Shown here one piece after another: positions 28,560 to 37,830 of a stretch of DNA of 64,000 bases (position 1 is its first letter; the number at the start of each line of letters is the position of its first letter). Origin of the DNA: DATCMH01 sp036563505 (lineage in GTDB: Bacteria > Pseudomonadota > Alphaproteobacteria > Rhizobiales > Beijerinckiaceae); assembly GCA_036563505.1 (NCBI GenBank), contig DATCMH010000017.1:1-64000 (forward strand), written 5' to 3'. Made by a program: the position numbers and the translations under genes. Under the pieces are notes generated by a model. It did not search any database. It saw only the letters and a program-made list of their open reading frames with translations, and was not told the origin of the DNA.

Positions 28560-29242
28560 TGAGAGCCGCCGTCCTCACCTTCCCCGGCTCGAACCGCGAC
28601 GGGGACGTGGCGCGGGCGCTCCGGCTCGCCGGCGCCGACGTCGTTTCGGTCTGGCACGCCGAAACGGACCTACCTCCTGGAACGGACCTCGCGGTGCTGC
28701 CCGGCGGCTTCGCCTACGGCGATTACCTGCGGTGCGGCGCCATCGCCGGCCGGGCGGCGGTGATGGACGCGGTGCGGGCCCATGCCGGCCGCGGCGGCCT
28801 CGTGCTCGGTATCTGCAACGGCTTCCAAGTGCTGTGCGAGTCGGGGCTCCTGCCCGGCGTGCTGATGCGCAACGCGAATCTTCGCTTCCTCTGCCACCGC
28901 CAGCACATCCGGGTCGAGCGGGCGGACACCGCCTTCACGCGACGCTACTCAGTTGGACAAGCGATCGATGTCTGCGTCGCCCATGGCGAAGGCAACTACT
29001 TCGCCGATCCGGAGACCATCGCCCGCCTCGAAGGGGACGGCCGCGTGGCCTTCCGCTACTGCGATGCCAGGGGCCAGGTCACCATCGACGCCAACTGCAA
29101 CGGTTCGCTCAACTCCATCGCCGGGATCTATTCCGAGCGCCTCAACGTGCTTGGCATGATGCCTCACCCGGAGAACCTGGTCGACGCACTGGTCGGCGGC
29201 ACCGACGGACGAGGGCTGTTCGAGAGCCTCGCCGCCGCGTGA
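28559..29242 (+). CDS. purQ: Phosphoribosylformylglycinamidine synthase subunit PurQ
   Basis: A 227-residue class I glutamine amidotransferase that supplies ammonia to PurL. The nucleophile is Cys86 in LGICNGFQVLCESGLLPG, and the His/Glu pair lies in MMPHPENLVD near the C-terminus. It is coupled to purS by a one-base overlap. The TadG-like gene on the other strand follows, so purQ is separated from purL by about 1.5 kb. Confidence 0.96.
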   Translation: MRAAVLTFPGSNRDGDVARALRLAGADVVSVWHAETDLPPGTDLAVLPGGFAYGDYLRCGAIAGRAAVMDAVRAHAGRGGLVLGICNGFQVLCESGLLPGVLMRNANLRFLCHRQHIRVERADTAFTRRYSVGQAIDVCVAHGEGNYFADPETIARLEGDGRVAFRYCDARGQVTIDANCNGSLNSIAGIYSERLNVLGMMPHPENLVDALVGGTDGRGLFESLAAA

Positions 29243-29289
29243 CGCGGGTCCGGAGCGCAGGAGACGGAGACGGTAGGCTCTCTGACGCT

Positions 29290-30531
29290 TCAGAAGCTCA
29301 GCCGGGTGCCGGTGATCTCGCGGGCGATGCGCTCGAAGATCGGCTTGAGCTGGGCCGCGTTGCTGGCGTTGGAATACATCCCCGGCTCGGTGGCGCAGCT
29401 CTTCAACAGCGGCTCGTTCCCGGCGATCACCCGCACCGTATAGATCGAGACGGCCTCTTTGCGCGCCTCGTCGCAGGCAAGCTTGAGACGGTCGTCGATG
29501 GCGGTGCTGGTGGCGGAACCGTTGCCCGTCCAGCGGTTCTGTGTGTTGTCGCCGTCTGTGAGAAGAATCAGGTAGCGCTGCACATCGCCGCCGCTGCCCG
29601 AGGCGGACAGGGGGTGACCCGGGCGGATCGAGGACAGGCCGGTCGTAAAGCCGATAGTGACGTTGGTCGCCCCTGTGGGTGTCATGGCGTTCACCGTCGT
29701 CCGCACGCTCTCCAGATCGGCGGTGAGAGGCAGCATGGTGGCAAGGCCCGCGACGCCGCATTCCGCCGCGACGTACTTCGTCGCTTCGAGGCCGCTCGGG
29801 CTCTCGCTTGACGCATCGTAACGCTGATCGCGGTCGGCGAGGCAGCCGTTCCAGTTCGGGCGGTTCACCTGCTTCGCGCGGCCCGTGATGTTTGGGTTCT
29901 CGAGGCGCACGTCGTAGCGCATCCAGGCTGCGTCGCGGTGCGTGACCGGGATCCGCACCTGAGTGTTGAAGGGCACGACGGACACCTTGATGTCGCCGGG
30001 GGTCTTGCTCGCCGCCTTGAAGATATCGACGAGATCGCCCACTGCGACCTTGAGAGCTTCCATCTTGCCGGAAGAGGCCATCGAGCCCGTGGTGTCGAGG
30101 GCAAGCGCCACTTCGATCGTCCGCGTACCCCACACGGTCTCGGTGGTGGCGCCGACCTGCATCGGACGGCCGCCCTGGAACGCGGAGAAGATGGTCGGAA
30201 CTGGCGTCGTCGCGGAAAGCTTCACCCGCTTGCCCGCGACCTCCGGCATAGCAACCGTCGGCATCGGAACGTTCGGGCCTGCGGCGTAGAGGCTGTTGAG
30301 AATGGTGGTGGCCCGCCGCTGAAAGGCGTCAGGGGTCTTCAGCGTATCGGCTTCGCGCACCAGGGCGATCGCGGTGGCGTCAAGTGCCGCCTGAAGCTTT
30401 ACCTTTTCGTGCGAACCGCGGCTGTAATCCACCGCGACGCCCACGAAGGCGAGCAGGGGCAGGACCGAAAGCCCGAAGATCACGGCCGTCGTGCCGCGCT
30501 GGTCGCCGAGGAAAGTCCTGATCGCCTTCAT
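29290..30531 (-). CDS. TadG-like pilus-assembly / vWA protein
   Basis: A 413-residue protein with the Tad-type N-terminal helix, GTTAVIFGLSVLPLLAFVGVAVDYSRG (split here for length), then a vWA domain. The metal site is ALDTTGSM, a DxTGS variant usual in TadG-like proteins, and the ITIGF and LLTDGDNTQN strands follow. It is anchored in the inner membrane with the vWA domain outside. The start at 30531 is chosen because the preceding 27 residues lack homology. No tad/cpa genes are adjacent. It lies against the purine genes on the opposite strand. Confidence 0.87.
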   Translation of the reverse strand: MKAIRTFLGDQRGTTAVIFGLSVLPLLAFVGVAVDYSRGSHEKVKLQAALDATAIALVREADTLKTPDAFQRRATTILNSLYAAGPNVPMPTVAMPEVAGKRVKLSATTPVPTIFSAFQGGRPMQVGATTETVWGTRTIEVALALDTTGSMASSGKMEALKVAVGDLVDIFKAASKTPGDIKVSVVPFNTQVRIPVTHRDAAWMRYDVRLENPNITGRAKQVNRPNWNGCLADRDQRYDASSESPSGLEATKYVAAECGVAGLATMLPLTADLESVRTTVNAMTPTGATNVTIGFTTGLSSIRPGHPLSASGSGGDVQRYLILLTDGDNTQNRWTGNGSATSTAIDDRLKLACDEARKEAVSIYTVRVIAGNEPLLKSCATEPGMYSNASNAAQLKPIFERIAREITGTRLSF

Positions 30532-30743
30532 GTGCCAACTCCGGCCGCTCGATGGGTCGCTGGGCGGAAGAGCGCGAGAGGCATGCCACGCCGTTTCGTT
30601 TCGTTTCGACACAGGGCGGGGTGTTGGGCAGGGCCGACCTGCTAAGACTCGGGAAAGGGTCCGCTCCGCGTTGCCAGGCGCGCCGCGGAGGGCTATGGCC
30701 GGGCCGTTCCGCCCTGAGCTCTCAAAGCCCGGACCCGAGGTCG

Positions 30744-32960
30744 ATGATCCGCAACGACACGCCCATCACTCCGGCGCTGGTGCGCGAGCACGGCCTCAAG
30801 GACGACGAGTACGCGCGCTTCAAGGACCTGATCGGCCGCGAGCCGACGATCACCGAGCTCGGCATCGTCTCGGCGATGTGGAACGAGCACTGCTCCTACA
30901 AGTCGTCGCGCCTGCACCTGCGCACGCTGCCGACGAAGGCCCCGTGGGTGATTCAGGGGCCAGGCGAGAACGCGGGGGTCATCGACATTGGCGACGGGCT
31001 CGCCTGCGTCTTCAAGATGGAAAGCCACAACCACCCGAGCTTCATCGAGCCCTACCAGGGTGCGGCGACCGGGGTCGGCGGCATTCTGCGGGACGTGTTC
31101 ACGATGGGGGCCCGGCCGATCGCGGCCCTGAACGCGCTCTTCTTCGGCGCGCCCGACCATCCGCGCACCCGCCACCTCGTCTCAGGGGTGGTCGCGGGCG
31201 TCGGCGGCTACGGCAACTCCTTCGGGGTGCCGACGGTGGGCGGTTCGGTGCGCTTCCATCCCCGCTACAACGGCAACATCCTGGTCAATGCCATGGCGGT
31301 CGGCCTCGCGAAGGTCGATGCGATCTTCTACGCGGCGGCGGCCGGCGTCGGGAACCCGATCGTCTATCTCGGCTCCAAGACCGGCCGCGACGGCATCCAC
31401 GGCGCGACGATGGCCTCCGCCGAGTTCGACGACGCGTCGGAGGAGAAGCGCCCGACGGTGCAGGTCGGCGACCCCTTCGCGGAAAAACTCCTGCTCGAAG
31501 CCTGCCTCGAGCTGATGGCGTCGGGTGCTGTCATCGCGATCCAGGACATGGGCGCGGCAGGGCTCACCTGCTCGGCCGTCGAGATGGGCGCCAAAGGGGA
31601 TCTCGGCGTCGAGCTCTGGCTCGAGAAGGTGCCGACCCGCGAAGAGGGCATGACGCCTTACGAGATGATGCTCTCCGAGAGCCAGGAGCGCATGCTCATG
31701 GTTCTCAAGCCCGGGATGGAGGCCGAGGCCGAAGCCATCTTCCGCAAATGGGGCCTGGACTTCGCGATCATCGGGAAGACCACCGACACGCTCCGGTTCG
31801 TGGTGACGTTCCACGGCGAAACCTACGCCGACCTGCCGATCAAAGAGCTCGGCGACGAGGCCCCGGTCTACGACCGGCCGCACCGGGCGAATACCTATCA
31901 GCCCGTGATCGCGCCGGAGACGGTCGCGGCGCCGGTCTCGAACGGGGACGCTTTGCTCAGGCTGGTCGGCTCGCCCGACCAGTGCTCGAAGCGCTGGGTC
32001 TGGCAGCAATATGACCATCTCATCCTCGGTAACACGGTGCAGACCCCGGGCGGGGACGCCGCCATCGTGCGCGTCGAGGACGGGCCGAAGGGTCTGGCGC
32101 TGACCGCGGACGTGACACCGCGCTACTGCGAGGCCGACCCGGTCGAGGGCGGCAAGCAGGCGGTGGCGGAAGCCTGGCGCAACATCACGGCGGTGGGCGG
32201 GCAGCCGCTCGCCATCACGGACAACCTCAATTTCGCAAGCCCTGAGCGCCCCGAGGCCATGGGCCAGTTCGTCGGCTGCATTCAGGGCATCGGCGAGGCC
32301 TGTCGGGCGCTGGACTTCCCCGTCGTGTCCGGCAACGTGTCGCTCTACAACGAGACGAACGGTTTTGGAATTCTGCCGACCCCAACCATCGGCGGCGTCG
32401 GCCTTCTCGACGACGTGACGGCCCACGCCACCATCGCCTTTAAGCGCTCCGGCGACGTGCTGCTGCTCGTCGGCGAGACCATGGGCTGGCTCGGCCAATC
32501 GATCTACCTCGCGGAGGTCTGCGGCCGCGAGGAGGGCGCCCCGCCGCCCGTCGACCTCGCGGCGGAACGGCGCAACGGCGATTTCGTGCGCGGCATCATC
32601 CGGGGCAGGCTCTGCGACACGGTTCACGATTGCTCGGACGGCGGCCTCGCCCTTGCGGTGGCCGAGATGGCGATGGTCTCCGGCATCGGCGCGGCGCTGC
32701 CCGAGACGCCCGAGGGTCTGTCCGATCACGCCTACCTCTTCGGCGAGGACCAGGGCCGCTACGTGCTCGCCGTCGACCCCGATACCGCGCCGGACATCCT
32801 CTACAGCGCGTCGGCGCAAGGCGTGCCCATCGCCGTCGTCGGCGTCACCGGCACCGACGCGTTGACCCTGCCGGGGGGTGAGACCATATCGGTGGCCGCG
32901 CTCAAAGAGGCGCACGAGGCCTTCCTGCCGCGGCTCATGGCGGCCACGAACGAAGGGTGA
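30744..32960 (+). CDS. purL: Phosphoribosylformylglycinamidine synthase subunit PurL
   Basis: A 738-residue small-type PurL. It catalyses ATP-dependent amidation of FGAR to FGAM with PurS and PurQ. The order is an N-terminal ATPase with ITELGIVSAMWNEHCSYKSSR, the FKMESHNHPSFIEP segment, VGGYGNSFGVPTVGG and a second AIRS-like half. Its stop overlaps the following BolA-family frame. A 212-base gap with the TadG-like start upstream probably carries its own promoter. Confidence 0.97.
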   Translation: MIRNDTPITPALVREHGLKDDEYARFKDLIGREPTITELGIVSAMWNEHCSYKSSRLHLRTLPTKAPWVIQGPGENAGVIDIGDGLACVFKMESHNHPSFIEPYQGAATGVGGILRDVFTMGARPIAALNALFFGAPDHPRTRHLVSGVVAGVGGYGNSFGVPTVGGSVRFHPRYNGNILVNAMAVGLAKVDAIFYAAAAGVGNPIVYLGSKTGRDGIHGATMASAEFDDASEEKRPTVQVGDPFAEKLLLEACLELMASGAVIAIQDMGAAGLTCSAVEMGAKGDLGVELWLEKVPTREEGMTPYEMMLSESQERMLMVLKPGMEAEAEAIFRKWGLDFAIIGKTTDTLRFVVTFHGETYADLPIKELGDEAPVYDRPHRANTYQPVIAPETVAAPVSNGDALLRLVGSPDQCSKRWVWQQYDHLILGNTVQTPGGDAAIVRVEDGPKGLALTADVTPRYCEADPVEGGKQAVAEAWRNITAVGGQPLAITDNLNFASPERPEAMGQFVGCIQGIGEACRALDFPVVSGNVSLYNETNGFGILPTPTIGGVGLLDDVTAHATIAFKRSGDVLLLVGETMGWLGQSIYLAEVCGREEGAPPPVDLAAERRNGDFVRGIIRGRLCDTVHDCSDGGLALAVAEMAMVSGIGAALPETPEGLSDHAYLFGEDQGRYVLAVDPDTAPDILYSASAQGVPIAVVGVTGTDALTLPGGETISVAALKEAHEAFLPRLMAATNEG

Positions 32961-32965
32961 CGGCG

Positions 32966-33202
32966 ATGCCGATGGACGCGCGCGAGATCGAGAGCCTCAT
33001 CCGTCAGGCCCTGCCCGACGCCTCCGTGGAGATCCGCGATCTGGCCGGCGACGGCGACCACTACGCCGCCACCGTCACGTCGAGCGCCTTCAAGGGCAAG
33101 ACCCGGGTGCAGCAGCACCAGATGGTCTACCAGGCGCTGCAGGGCCGCATGGGCGGCGTGCTGCACGCCCTTGCGCTGACGACCGTTGCTTCCGACAATT
33201 GA
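32966..33202 (+). CDS. BolA/IbaG family protein
   Basis: A 78-residue BolA-like protein. Visible are IESLIRQALPDASVEIRDLAGDG, the conserved GKTRVQQHQMVYQAL with a histidine that can take part in shared Fe-S binding, and a C-terminal HALAL. BolA proteins pair with CGFS glutaredoxins, and the grxD gene follows directly. An ATG at 32966 with AAGGG upstream is preferred over a GTG at 32957 overlapping the purL stop. Confidence 0.92.
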   Translation: MPMDAREIESLIRQALPDASVEIRDLAGDGDHYAATVTSSAFKGKTRVQQHQMVYQALQGRMGGVLHALALTTVASDN

Positions 33203-33243
33203 GCATTGACCGGCGCCTTGAACGCCGCCCCACGGAGAATCCC

Positions 33244-33585
33244 ATGACCGACGCCCACGCCAAGATCGACAGTGAAGTGAAGTCCAACGACGTCGTGCTC
33301 TTCATGAAGGGCACGCCCCAGTTCCCGATGTGCGGGTTCTCGGGTCAGGTCGTCCAGATCCTCGGTTACCTTGGGGTGCCCTACAAGGGCGTCAACGTGT
33401 TGGAGGACATGGAGATTCGCCAGGGCATCAAGGACTATTCCAACTGGCCCACGATCCCGCAGCTCTACGTCAAGGGCGAGTTCGTCGGCGGCTGCGACAT
33501 CACCCGCGAGATGTTTCAGTCCGGCGAGCTGCAGCAGTACTTCTCCGAGAAGGGCATCCCGGTGAAGCAGGCGGCGAGCGCCTGA
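33244..33585 (+). CDS. grxD: Monothiol glutaredoxin (CGFS type)
   Basis: A 113-residue Grx4-type protein with the active-site CGFS at residues 30-33 in FPMCGFSGQV, and the glutathione-binding WPTIPQLYVKGEFVGGCDI. It carries and transfers 2Fe-2S clusters, acting with BolA proteins. It is the last gene of the purL-bolA-grxD run. It converges on the carbamoyltransferase gene with a 4-base gap. Confidence 0.96.
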   Translation: MTDAHAKIDSEVKSNDVVLFMKGTPQFPMCGFSGQVVQILGYLGVPYKGVNVLEDMEIRQGIKDYSNWPTIPQLYVKGEFVGGCDITREMFQSGELQQYFSEKGIPVKQAASA

Positions 33586-33589
33586 GGCC

Positions 33590-35332
33590 TCACTTCACCA
33601 GAAGCCAATCCTCCACCACGAGGGCGTCGAGCCCCGTGGTGGTGAACATGAGGATCGCGTCCTCCGCGGTGTGGAGGATCGGCTTGCCCATCACGTTGAA
33701 GCTGGTGTTGAGGAGGATCGGCACGCCGGTCCGCGCCGCGAAGGCCTCGATGAGCGCGGCGTAACGCGGGTTGCGCTCGGGCGTCACGCTCTGGAGGCGT
33801 CCCGTGCCGTCCTCGTGCACCACGGCGGGGACGAGCCCCCGCTTTTCCTCGCGCCAGCGCAGCGTCCGCTCCATGTAGGGGCTGTCCTGGTAGTCCTCGA
33901 ACCAGTCCGGGCCGTGTTGGCTGAGGATCGAGGGCGCGAAGGGCCGAAACGCCTCACGGTACTTTACCTTGGTGTTGAGGAGGTCCTTGGCGTTCGCCGG
34001 CCGCGGGTCGGCGAGGATGGAGCGGTTGCCGAGCGCCCGCGGCCCGAACTCCGCCCTCCCCTGCACCCAGCCGACGAGCTTGCCTCCGGCCAGGATGTCG
34101 GCCGCCGCCTCGATCACGCCCTCGTACCCGAGGCGCTTCAGGCGCGGCTCCCAGGGCGTCATGCGCTCAAGGGGCTCGGTCGAGACGGTCGAGCCGAGAT
34201 AGGGCGTGAGTTCCCGCACGGGCGGCCGCCAGCCGGGATGATCCTCGGCATAGGCGAGCCAGGCGGCACCCAGCGCGTTGCCGTCGTCGGCCGGCGCGGA
34301 GGGCACGTGGAGGGCGTCGTAGCCCGTGCGGGCGAGGATCTTGCCGTTGAAAGAGGAATTGAGCGCGCAGCCGCCGGCGAGCACGAGGTTCGTCGACGGC
34401 ACCAGCGCCTGCGCCTCGTGGAGATAGGCGTCCATCATCTCCTCGAAGACGTCCTGGCCGCAGCGGGCGAGGTCCGCCCAGCCCTGGTCGAGGGCATCGG
34501 CGGGGCGCCGGCGCAGGAGTTCGGCCGCCACCCCCCGCACCGTCTCGGCCTCCGCGAAGCGCAGCCGCGCGCCGTCGATGCGATAGAGGCGGCGCAGGAG
34601 GGCGAGGAGCTCCGGGTCGCGCCGGCCATAGGGCGCGAGGCCCATGATCTTCCATTCCTCGCCCTTGGTCTGGTCGAAGCCCGCCAGATCCGTGACGAGG
34701 CCGAAGTAGAAGCCGATCGACTCGCGGCCGCGATGGCGCTTCACTTCCGTGACCGCGCCGTCGCGATAGGCGTAGAGGGCCGCGGCGCCCGTCTCGCCCA
34801 TGCCGTCGACCACGAGGCAGGCGGCCTCCTCGAAGGGGCTCGACCAGCAGGCATAGGCCGCGTGGCTCAGGTGATGCCCGTAGCGCCGCGGCCCGGTGAG
34901 GCGCGCCGTGCCGCCGAAGGCCCGGTCGAGGCCGAGCAGGGTGCCGAGGCCCGCCCTCTCCTGCGCCGTGTGGAGCGAGGCCACGAAGGCGCGCTCGGAG
35001 CGCTCAGGGACGAGCGACCGGTTGAGCTCCGGCGCGTGCCGCATCAGGGTCTCGAGCCGGAAGGCGCCAGCGCGCGCCGTCTGGGCCAAGAACTCGGTGA
35101 ACTCAGCGCCCCAACTCGTGGCGACGACGAGATCGGCGTCGGAGGGCAGCCAGCGCTTCAGAAAGCCTTCCATGCGCGGCGCCGAATCCGGCTCGCAGTT
35201 CGGCGCGCGCTTGTACTGCAGGTAGCGCTCCGTCGCTTCCGCGAAGAGCACCTCCCCGTCCGGCCCGACAAGGGCGAGCGCCGAGTCGTGGAAGGTGGTG
35301 GCGAGGCCGAGATAGTAGCGTGAGGCTGACAT
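33590..35332 (-). CDS. Carbamoyltransferase, NodU/TobZ/CmcH family
   Basis: A 580-residue protein. The N-terminal kinase-like half has TFHDSALALVGPDG and the metal-binding HH in YGHHLSHAAYACW. The C-terminal half carries GRAEFGPRALGNRSILADPR and LLNTSFN. These enzymes join carbamoyl phosphate and ATP to carbamoylate a hydroxyl group, as in nodulation factors, tobramycin or cephalosporins. No acceptor pathway is adjacent; neighbours are grxD and tlpA. The ATG at 35332 is preferred over a TTG six codons upstream. Substrate unknown. Confidence 0.9.
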   Translation of the reverse strand: MSASRYYLGLATTFHDSALALVGPDGEVLFAEATERYLQYKRAPNCEPDSAPRMEGFLKRWLPSDADLVVATSWGAEFTEFLAQTARAGAFRLETLMRHAPELNRSLVPERSERAFVASLHTAQERAGLGTLLGLDRAFGGTARLTGPRRYGHHLSHAAYACWSSPFEEAACLVVDGMGETGAAALYAYRDGAVTEVKRHRGRESIGFYFGLVTDLAGFDQTKGEEWKIMGLAPYGRRDPELLALLRRLYRIDGARLRFAEAETVRGVAAELLRRRPADALDQGWADLARCGQDVFEEMMDAYLHEAQALVPSTNLVLAGGCALNSSFNGKILARTGYDALHVPSAPADDGNALGAAWLAYAEDHPGWRPPVRELTPYLGSTVSTEPLERMTPWEPRLKRLGYEGVIEAAADILAGGKLVGWVQGRAEFGPRALGNRSILADPRPANAKDLLNTKVKYREAFRPFAPSILSQHGPDWFEDYQDSPYMERTLRWREEKRGLVPAVVHEDGTGRLQSVTPERNPRYAALIEAFAARTGVPILLNTSFNVMGKPILHTAEDAILMFTTTGLDALVVEDWLLVK

Positions 35333-35377
35333 GGGCCGCGGCTCTAGCAAGGGCGCGCGGGTTTGTCATGACGGCGC

Positions 35378-36010
35378 TCAACGCCCCAGGGCCGCCTTCA
35401 CCAGCGCCATCGCGTCCGGGCTCGCCCATTCCGCCGGACCTTTCAGAACGCCGATCTCGCAGCCCGTCGGGCCGACCAGGATGGAGGTCGGCAGGCCGAC
35501 GACGTGGCCGGAGCGCTGGAGCACCGGCAGGAGCCGCCCTTGCGGATCGGCGTGGAAGGCGAGGCGCTCGATGCCGTTCTCTTTGAGCCAGGCCCGCGGC
35601 TTGTCCCCGCCGCGGGTGTCGAGGCTGATCGCGACGACCTCGAAGGCGTCGCCGCCGAGCTCGGCCTGCAGCTTGTCGAGGGCAGGCATCTCGCGCCGGC
35701 ACGGGGCACACCAGGTCGCCCACAGGTTGACGAGGAGGGTCTTGCCCCTGAAGTCGGCAAGGGATTTCGCCTCGCCGTCGGGGCCCTGGAAGGCGATCTC
35801 GGGCAAGGGCTTCGGCGCGCCCGGCACGGCGACGGCTGCGACCTCGCCTCGGGCGAGAGAGGCCATGCGGGCGACCGCGCCCTTGTCGGCCGCGCAGGCG
35901 GAAGCCGTGCTGTTGCCGGCAAGCCCGCCGGTCCCGTATAGGGCGGCGGCAAGGCCCGCGAGCCCTAAGGCAGCGCTGCCTGCGGCGATGAGACGGGTGC
36001 GAGAGGCCAT
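35378..36010 (-). CDS. tlpA: TlpA-like thiol:disulfide interchange protein
   Basis: A 210-residue membrane-anchored thioredoxin-fold protein with an N-terminal signal anchor (roughly residues 7-27) and the active site WCAPC with Cys101 and Cys104. VVGLPTSILVGPTG holds the cis-proline. It is periplasmic and probably reduces partners in cytochrome oxidase or c maturation. It is divergent from argH with a 24-base gap, the common alphaproteobacterial arrangement. Confidence 0.93.
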   Translation of the reverse strand: MASRTRLIAAGSAALGLAGLAAALYGTGGLAGNSTASACAADKGAVARMASLARGEVAAVAVPGAPKPLPEIAFQGPDGEAKSLADFRGKTLLVNLWATWCAPCRREMPALDKLQAELGGDAFEVVAISLDTRGGDKPRAWLKENGIERLAFHADPQGRLLPVLQRSGHVVGLPTSILVGPTGCEIGVLKGPAEWASPDAMALVKAALGR

Positions 36011-36034
36011 GATGATCTTCAACGGACGGGGCGC

Positions 36035-37444
36035 ATGAGCAATCGGATGTGGGGCGGACGCTTCGCCAGCGGCCCCGCCGCCATCATGGAGGAAATCAAC
36101 GCCTCCATCGATTTCGACAAGCGCCTCGCCGACCAGGACATCCGCGGTTCCCTGGCGCACGCCGCCATGTTGGGGCGGGCCGGGATCCTTCCGGCGGAGG
36201 ATGTGGCGGCGATCGAGGCCGGGCTCAAGTCCGTGTCGGAGGAGATCGCCTCCGGCGACTTCACGTTCTCGCGGGCGCTCGAGGACATCCACATGAACGT
36301 GGAAAGCCGCCTCAAGGACCTGATCGGCGCGCCCGCGGGCCGCCTCCACACCGCCCGCTCGCGCAACGACCAGGTCGCCACCGACATGCGGCTCTGGACC
36401 CGCGACGCGGTCGACGCTCTCGACGGGCAGCTCGTCGAACTGCAGCGAGCATTGGCCCAGAAGGCGCTCCTCTTCGCGGGCACGGTGATGCCTGGCTTCA
36501 CGCATCTGCAATCGGCGCAGCCCGTGACCTTCGGCCACCATTGCCTGGCCTACGTCGAGATGCTCGCCCGCGACCGCGGCCGGCTGCAGGATGCCAGGCG
36601 CCGGCTCAACGAGTGCCCCTTGGGCGCCGCGGCGCTCGCCGGCACGTCCTTTCCGATCGATCGCTTCCTGACCGCTGAACTGCTGGGCTTCGACCGGCCC
36701 ACGGCCAATTCCCTCGATTCCGTCGCCGACCGGGACTTCCTGCTGGAGGTTCTCTCGGCCGCGGCGATCTGCGCCGTTCACCTCTCGCGCTTCGCGGAGG
36801 AGATCGTGCTCTGGACGTCGGCGCAGTTCGGCTTCGTGCGGCTGTCGGACGCCTTCACCACTGGCTCGTCCATCATGCCGCAGAAGCGCAACCCCGACGC
36901 GGCGGAGCTGGTGCGCGGCAAGACGGGCCGCATCATCGGCGCGCTGAACGGCCTGATGATCGTCATGAAGGGGCTGGCGCTCACCTACTCCAAGGACATG
37001 CAGGAGGACAAGGAAGGCGCCTTCGACGCGCTCCACGCCTTGTCCCTATGCCTCGCCGCGATGGCCGGGATGGTCCGCGACATGGAGCCGGACACGAAAG
37101 CCATGAAGCGCTGGGCCGGCGCGGGCTACGCGACCGCGACCGACCTCGCCGACTGGCTCGTCCGGACGCTCGACATGCCCTTCCGCGACGCCCACCATGT
37201 CACGGGCCGCCTCGTCGGCCTCGCCTCGGAGCGCAAAATCGGGCTGGAAAAGCTCTCGCTCGCCGAGATGCAGGCCGTCGAGCCCCGCATCACCGAGGGG
37301 GTCTACGCCGTGCTCGGGGTGGAGAAATCCGTCCGCAGCCGCACGAGTTACGGAGGCACGGCGCCGGCGAACGTCCGCCGCCAAGCCCGGCGCTGGATCG
37401 CGCGCCTGGACCGGGAGGGACGCCCGGGGCTCGCCTCCCGTTAA
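36035..37444 (+). CDS. argH: Argininosuccinate lyase
   Basis: A 469-residue ArgH. It cleaves argininosuccinate to arginine and fumarate. The superfamily signature GSSIMPQKRNPD spans residues 277-288, and MWGGRFASGPAA at the start and LHTARSRNDQVATDMRLW are typical. Followed by lptM and lysA in the order common in this group. Confidence 0.97.
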   Translation: MSNRMWGGRFASGPAAIMEEINASIDFDKRLADQDIRGSLAHAAMLGRAGILPAEDVAAIEAGLKSVSEEIASGDFTFSRALEDIHMNVESRLKDLIGAPAGRLHTARSRNDQVATDMRLWTRDAVDALDGQLVELQRALAQKALLFAGTVMPGFTHLQSAQPVTFGHHCLAYVEMLARDRGRLQDARRRLNECPLGAAALAGTSFPIDRFLTAELLGFDRPTANSLDSVADRDFLLEVLSAAAICAVHLSRFAEEIVLWTSAQFGFVRLSDAFTTGSSIMPQKRNPDAAELVRGKTGRIIGALNGLMIVMKGLALTYSKDMQEDKEGAFDALHALSLCLAAMAGMVRDMEPDTKAMKRWAGAGYATATDLADWLVRTLDMPFRDAHHVTGRLVGLASERKIGLEKLSLAEMQAVEPRITEGVYAVLGVEKSVRSRTSYGGTAPANVRRQARRWIARLDREGRPGLASR

Positions 37445-37482
37445 GGCTTGTGGTTTAAGACCGGCACGTTGCGGAGCCCTTC

Positions 37483-37821
37483 ATGCTGTCGTGCCTCCTT
37501 CCCGCCAGCCGCGCTGTGTTGATCGCCGGCGGCCTCCTCCTCGCCCTCACGGCCTGCGGGCGCCGCGGCCAGCTCGAAGCGCCGCCGGACCCGGCGGTGA
37601 CGCGCGCCCAGCCATCGCAGCCGAGGGCCGGCGCGGCGACTGGCGCACCGCGCGTCGCGCGCACCGCGGCAACTTCCGGCGAGGGCGGCGAGGACGTGAC
37701 GGACGAGGGCGACGAGACCGGCGCTCAAGCCGTCCTGCCTGGCGTCAACCCGGCCCCGCGCAGCCGCAGCCGCGCCATCGTGATCCCGAAGGAACCCTTC
37801 ATCCTCGACCCCCTGCTCTGA
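37483..37821 (+). CDS. lptM: LptM/YifL-type lipoprotein
   Basis: A 112-residue lipoprotein with a lipobox LTAC and acylated Cys25. The conserved CGRRGQLEAPP after the cysteine marks the YifL/LptM family, which assists LptD maturation in Enterobacteria. The long Ala/Pro/Asp-rich tail is not conserved. It sits between argH and lysA, the usual place. The match of function to LptM is by the short N-terminal motif only. Confidence 0.85.
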   Translation: MLSCLLPASRAVLIAGGLLLALTACGRRGQLEAPPDPAVTRAQPSQPRAGAATGAPRVARTAATSGEGGEDVTDEGDETGAQAVLPGVNPAPRSRSRAIVIPKEPFILDPLL

Positions 37822-37830
37822 CAGGCGCGC

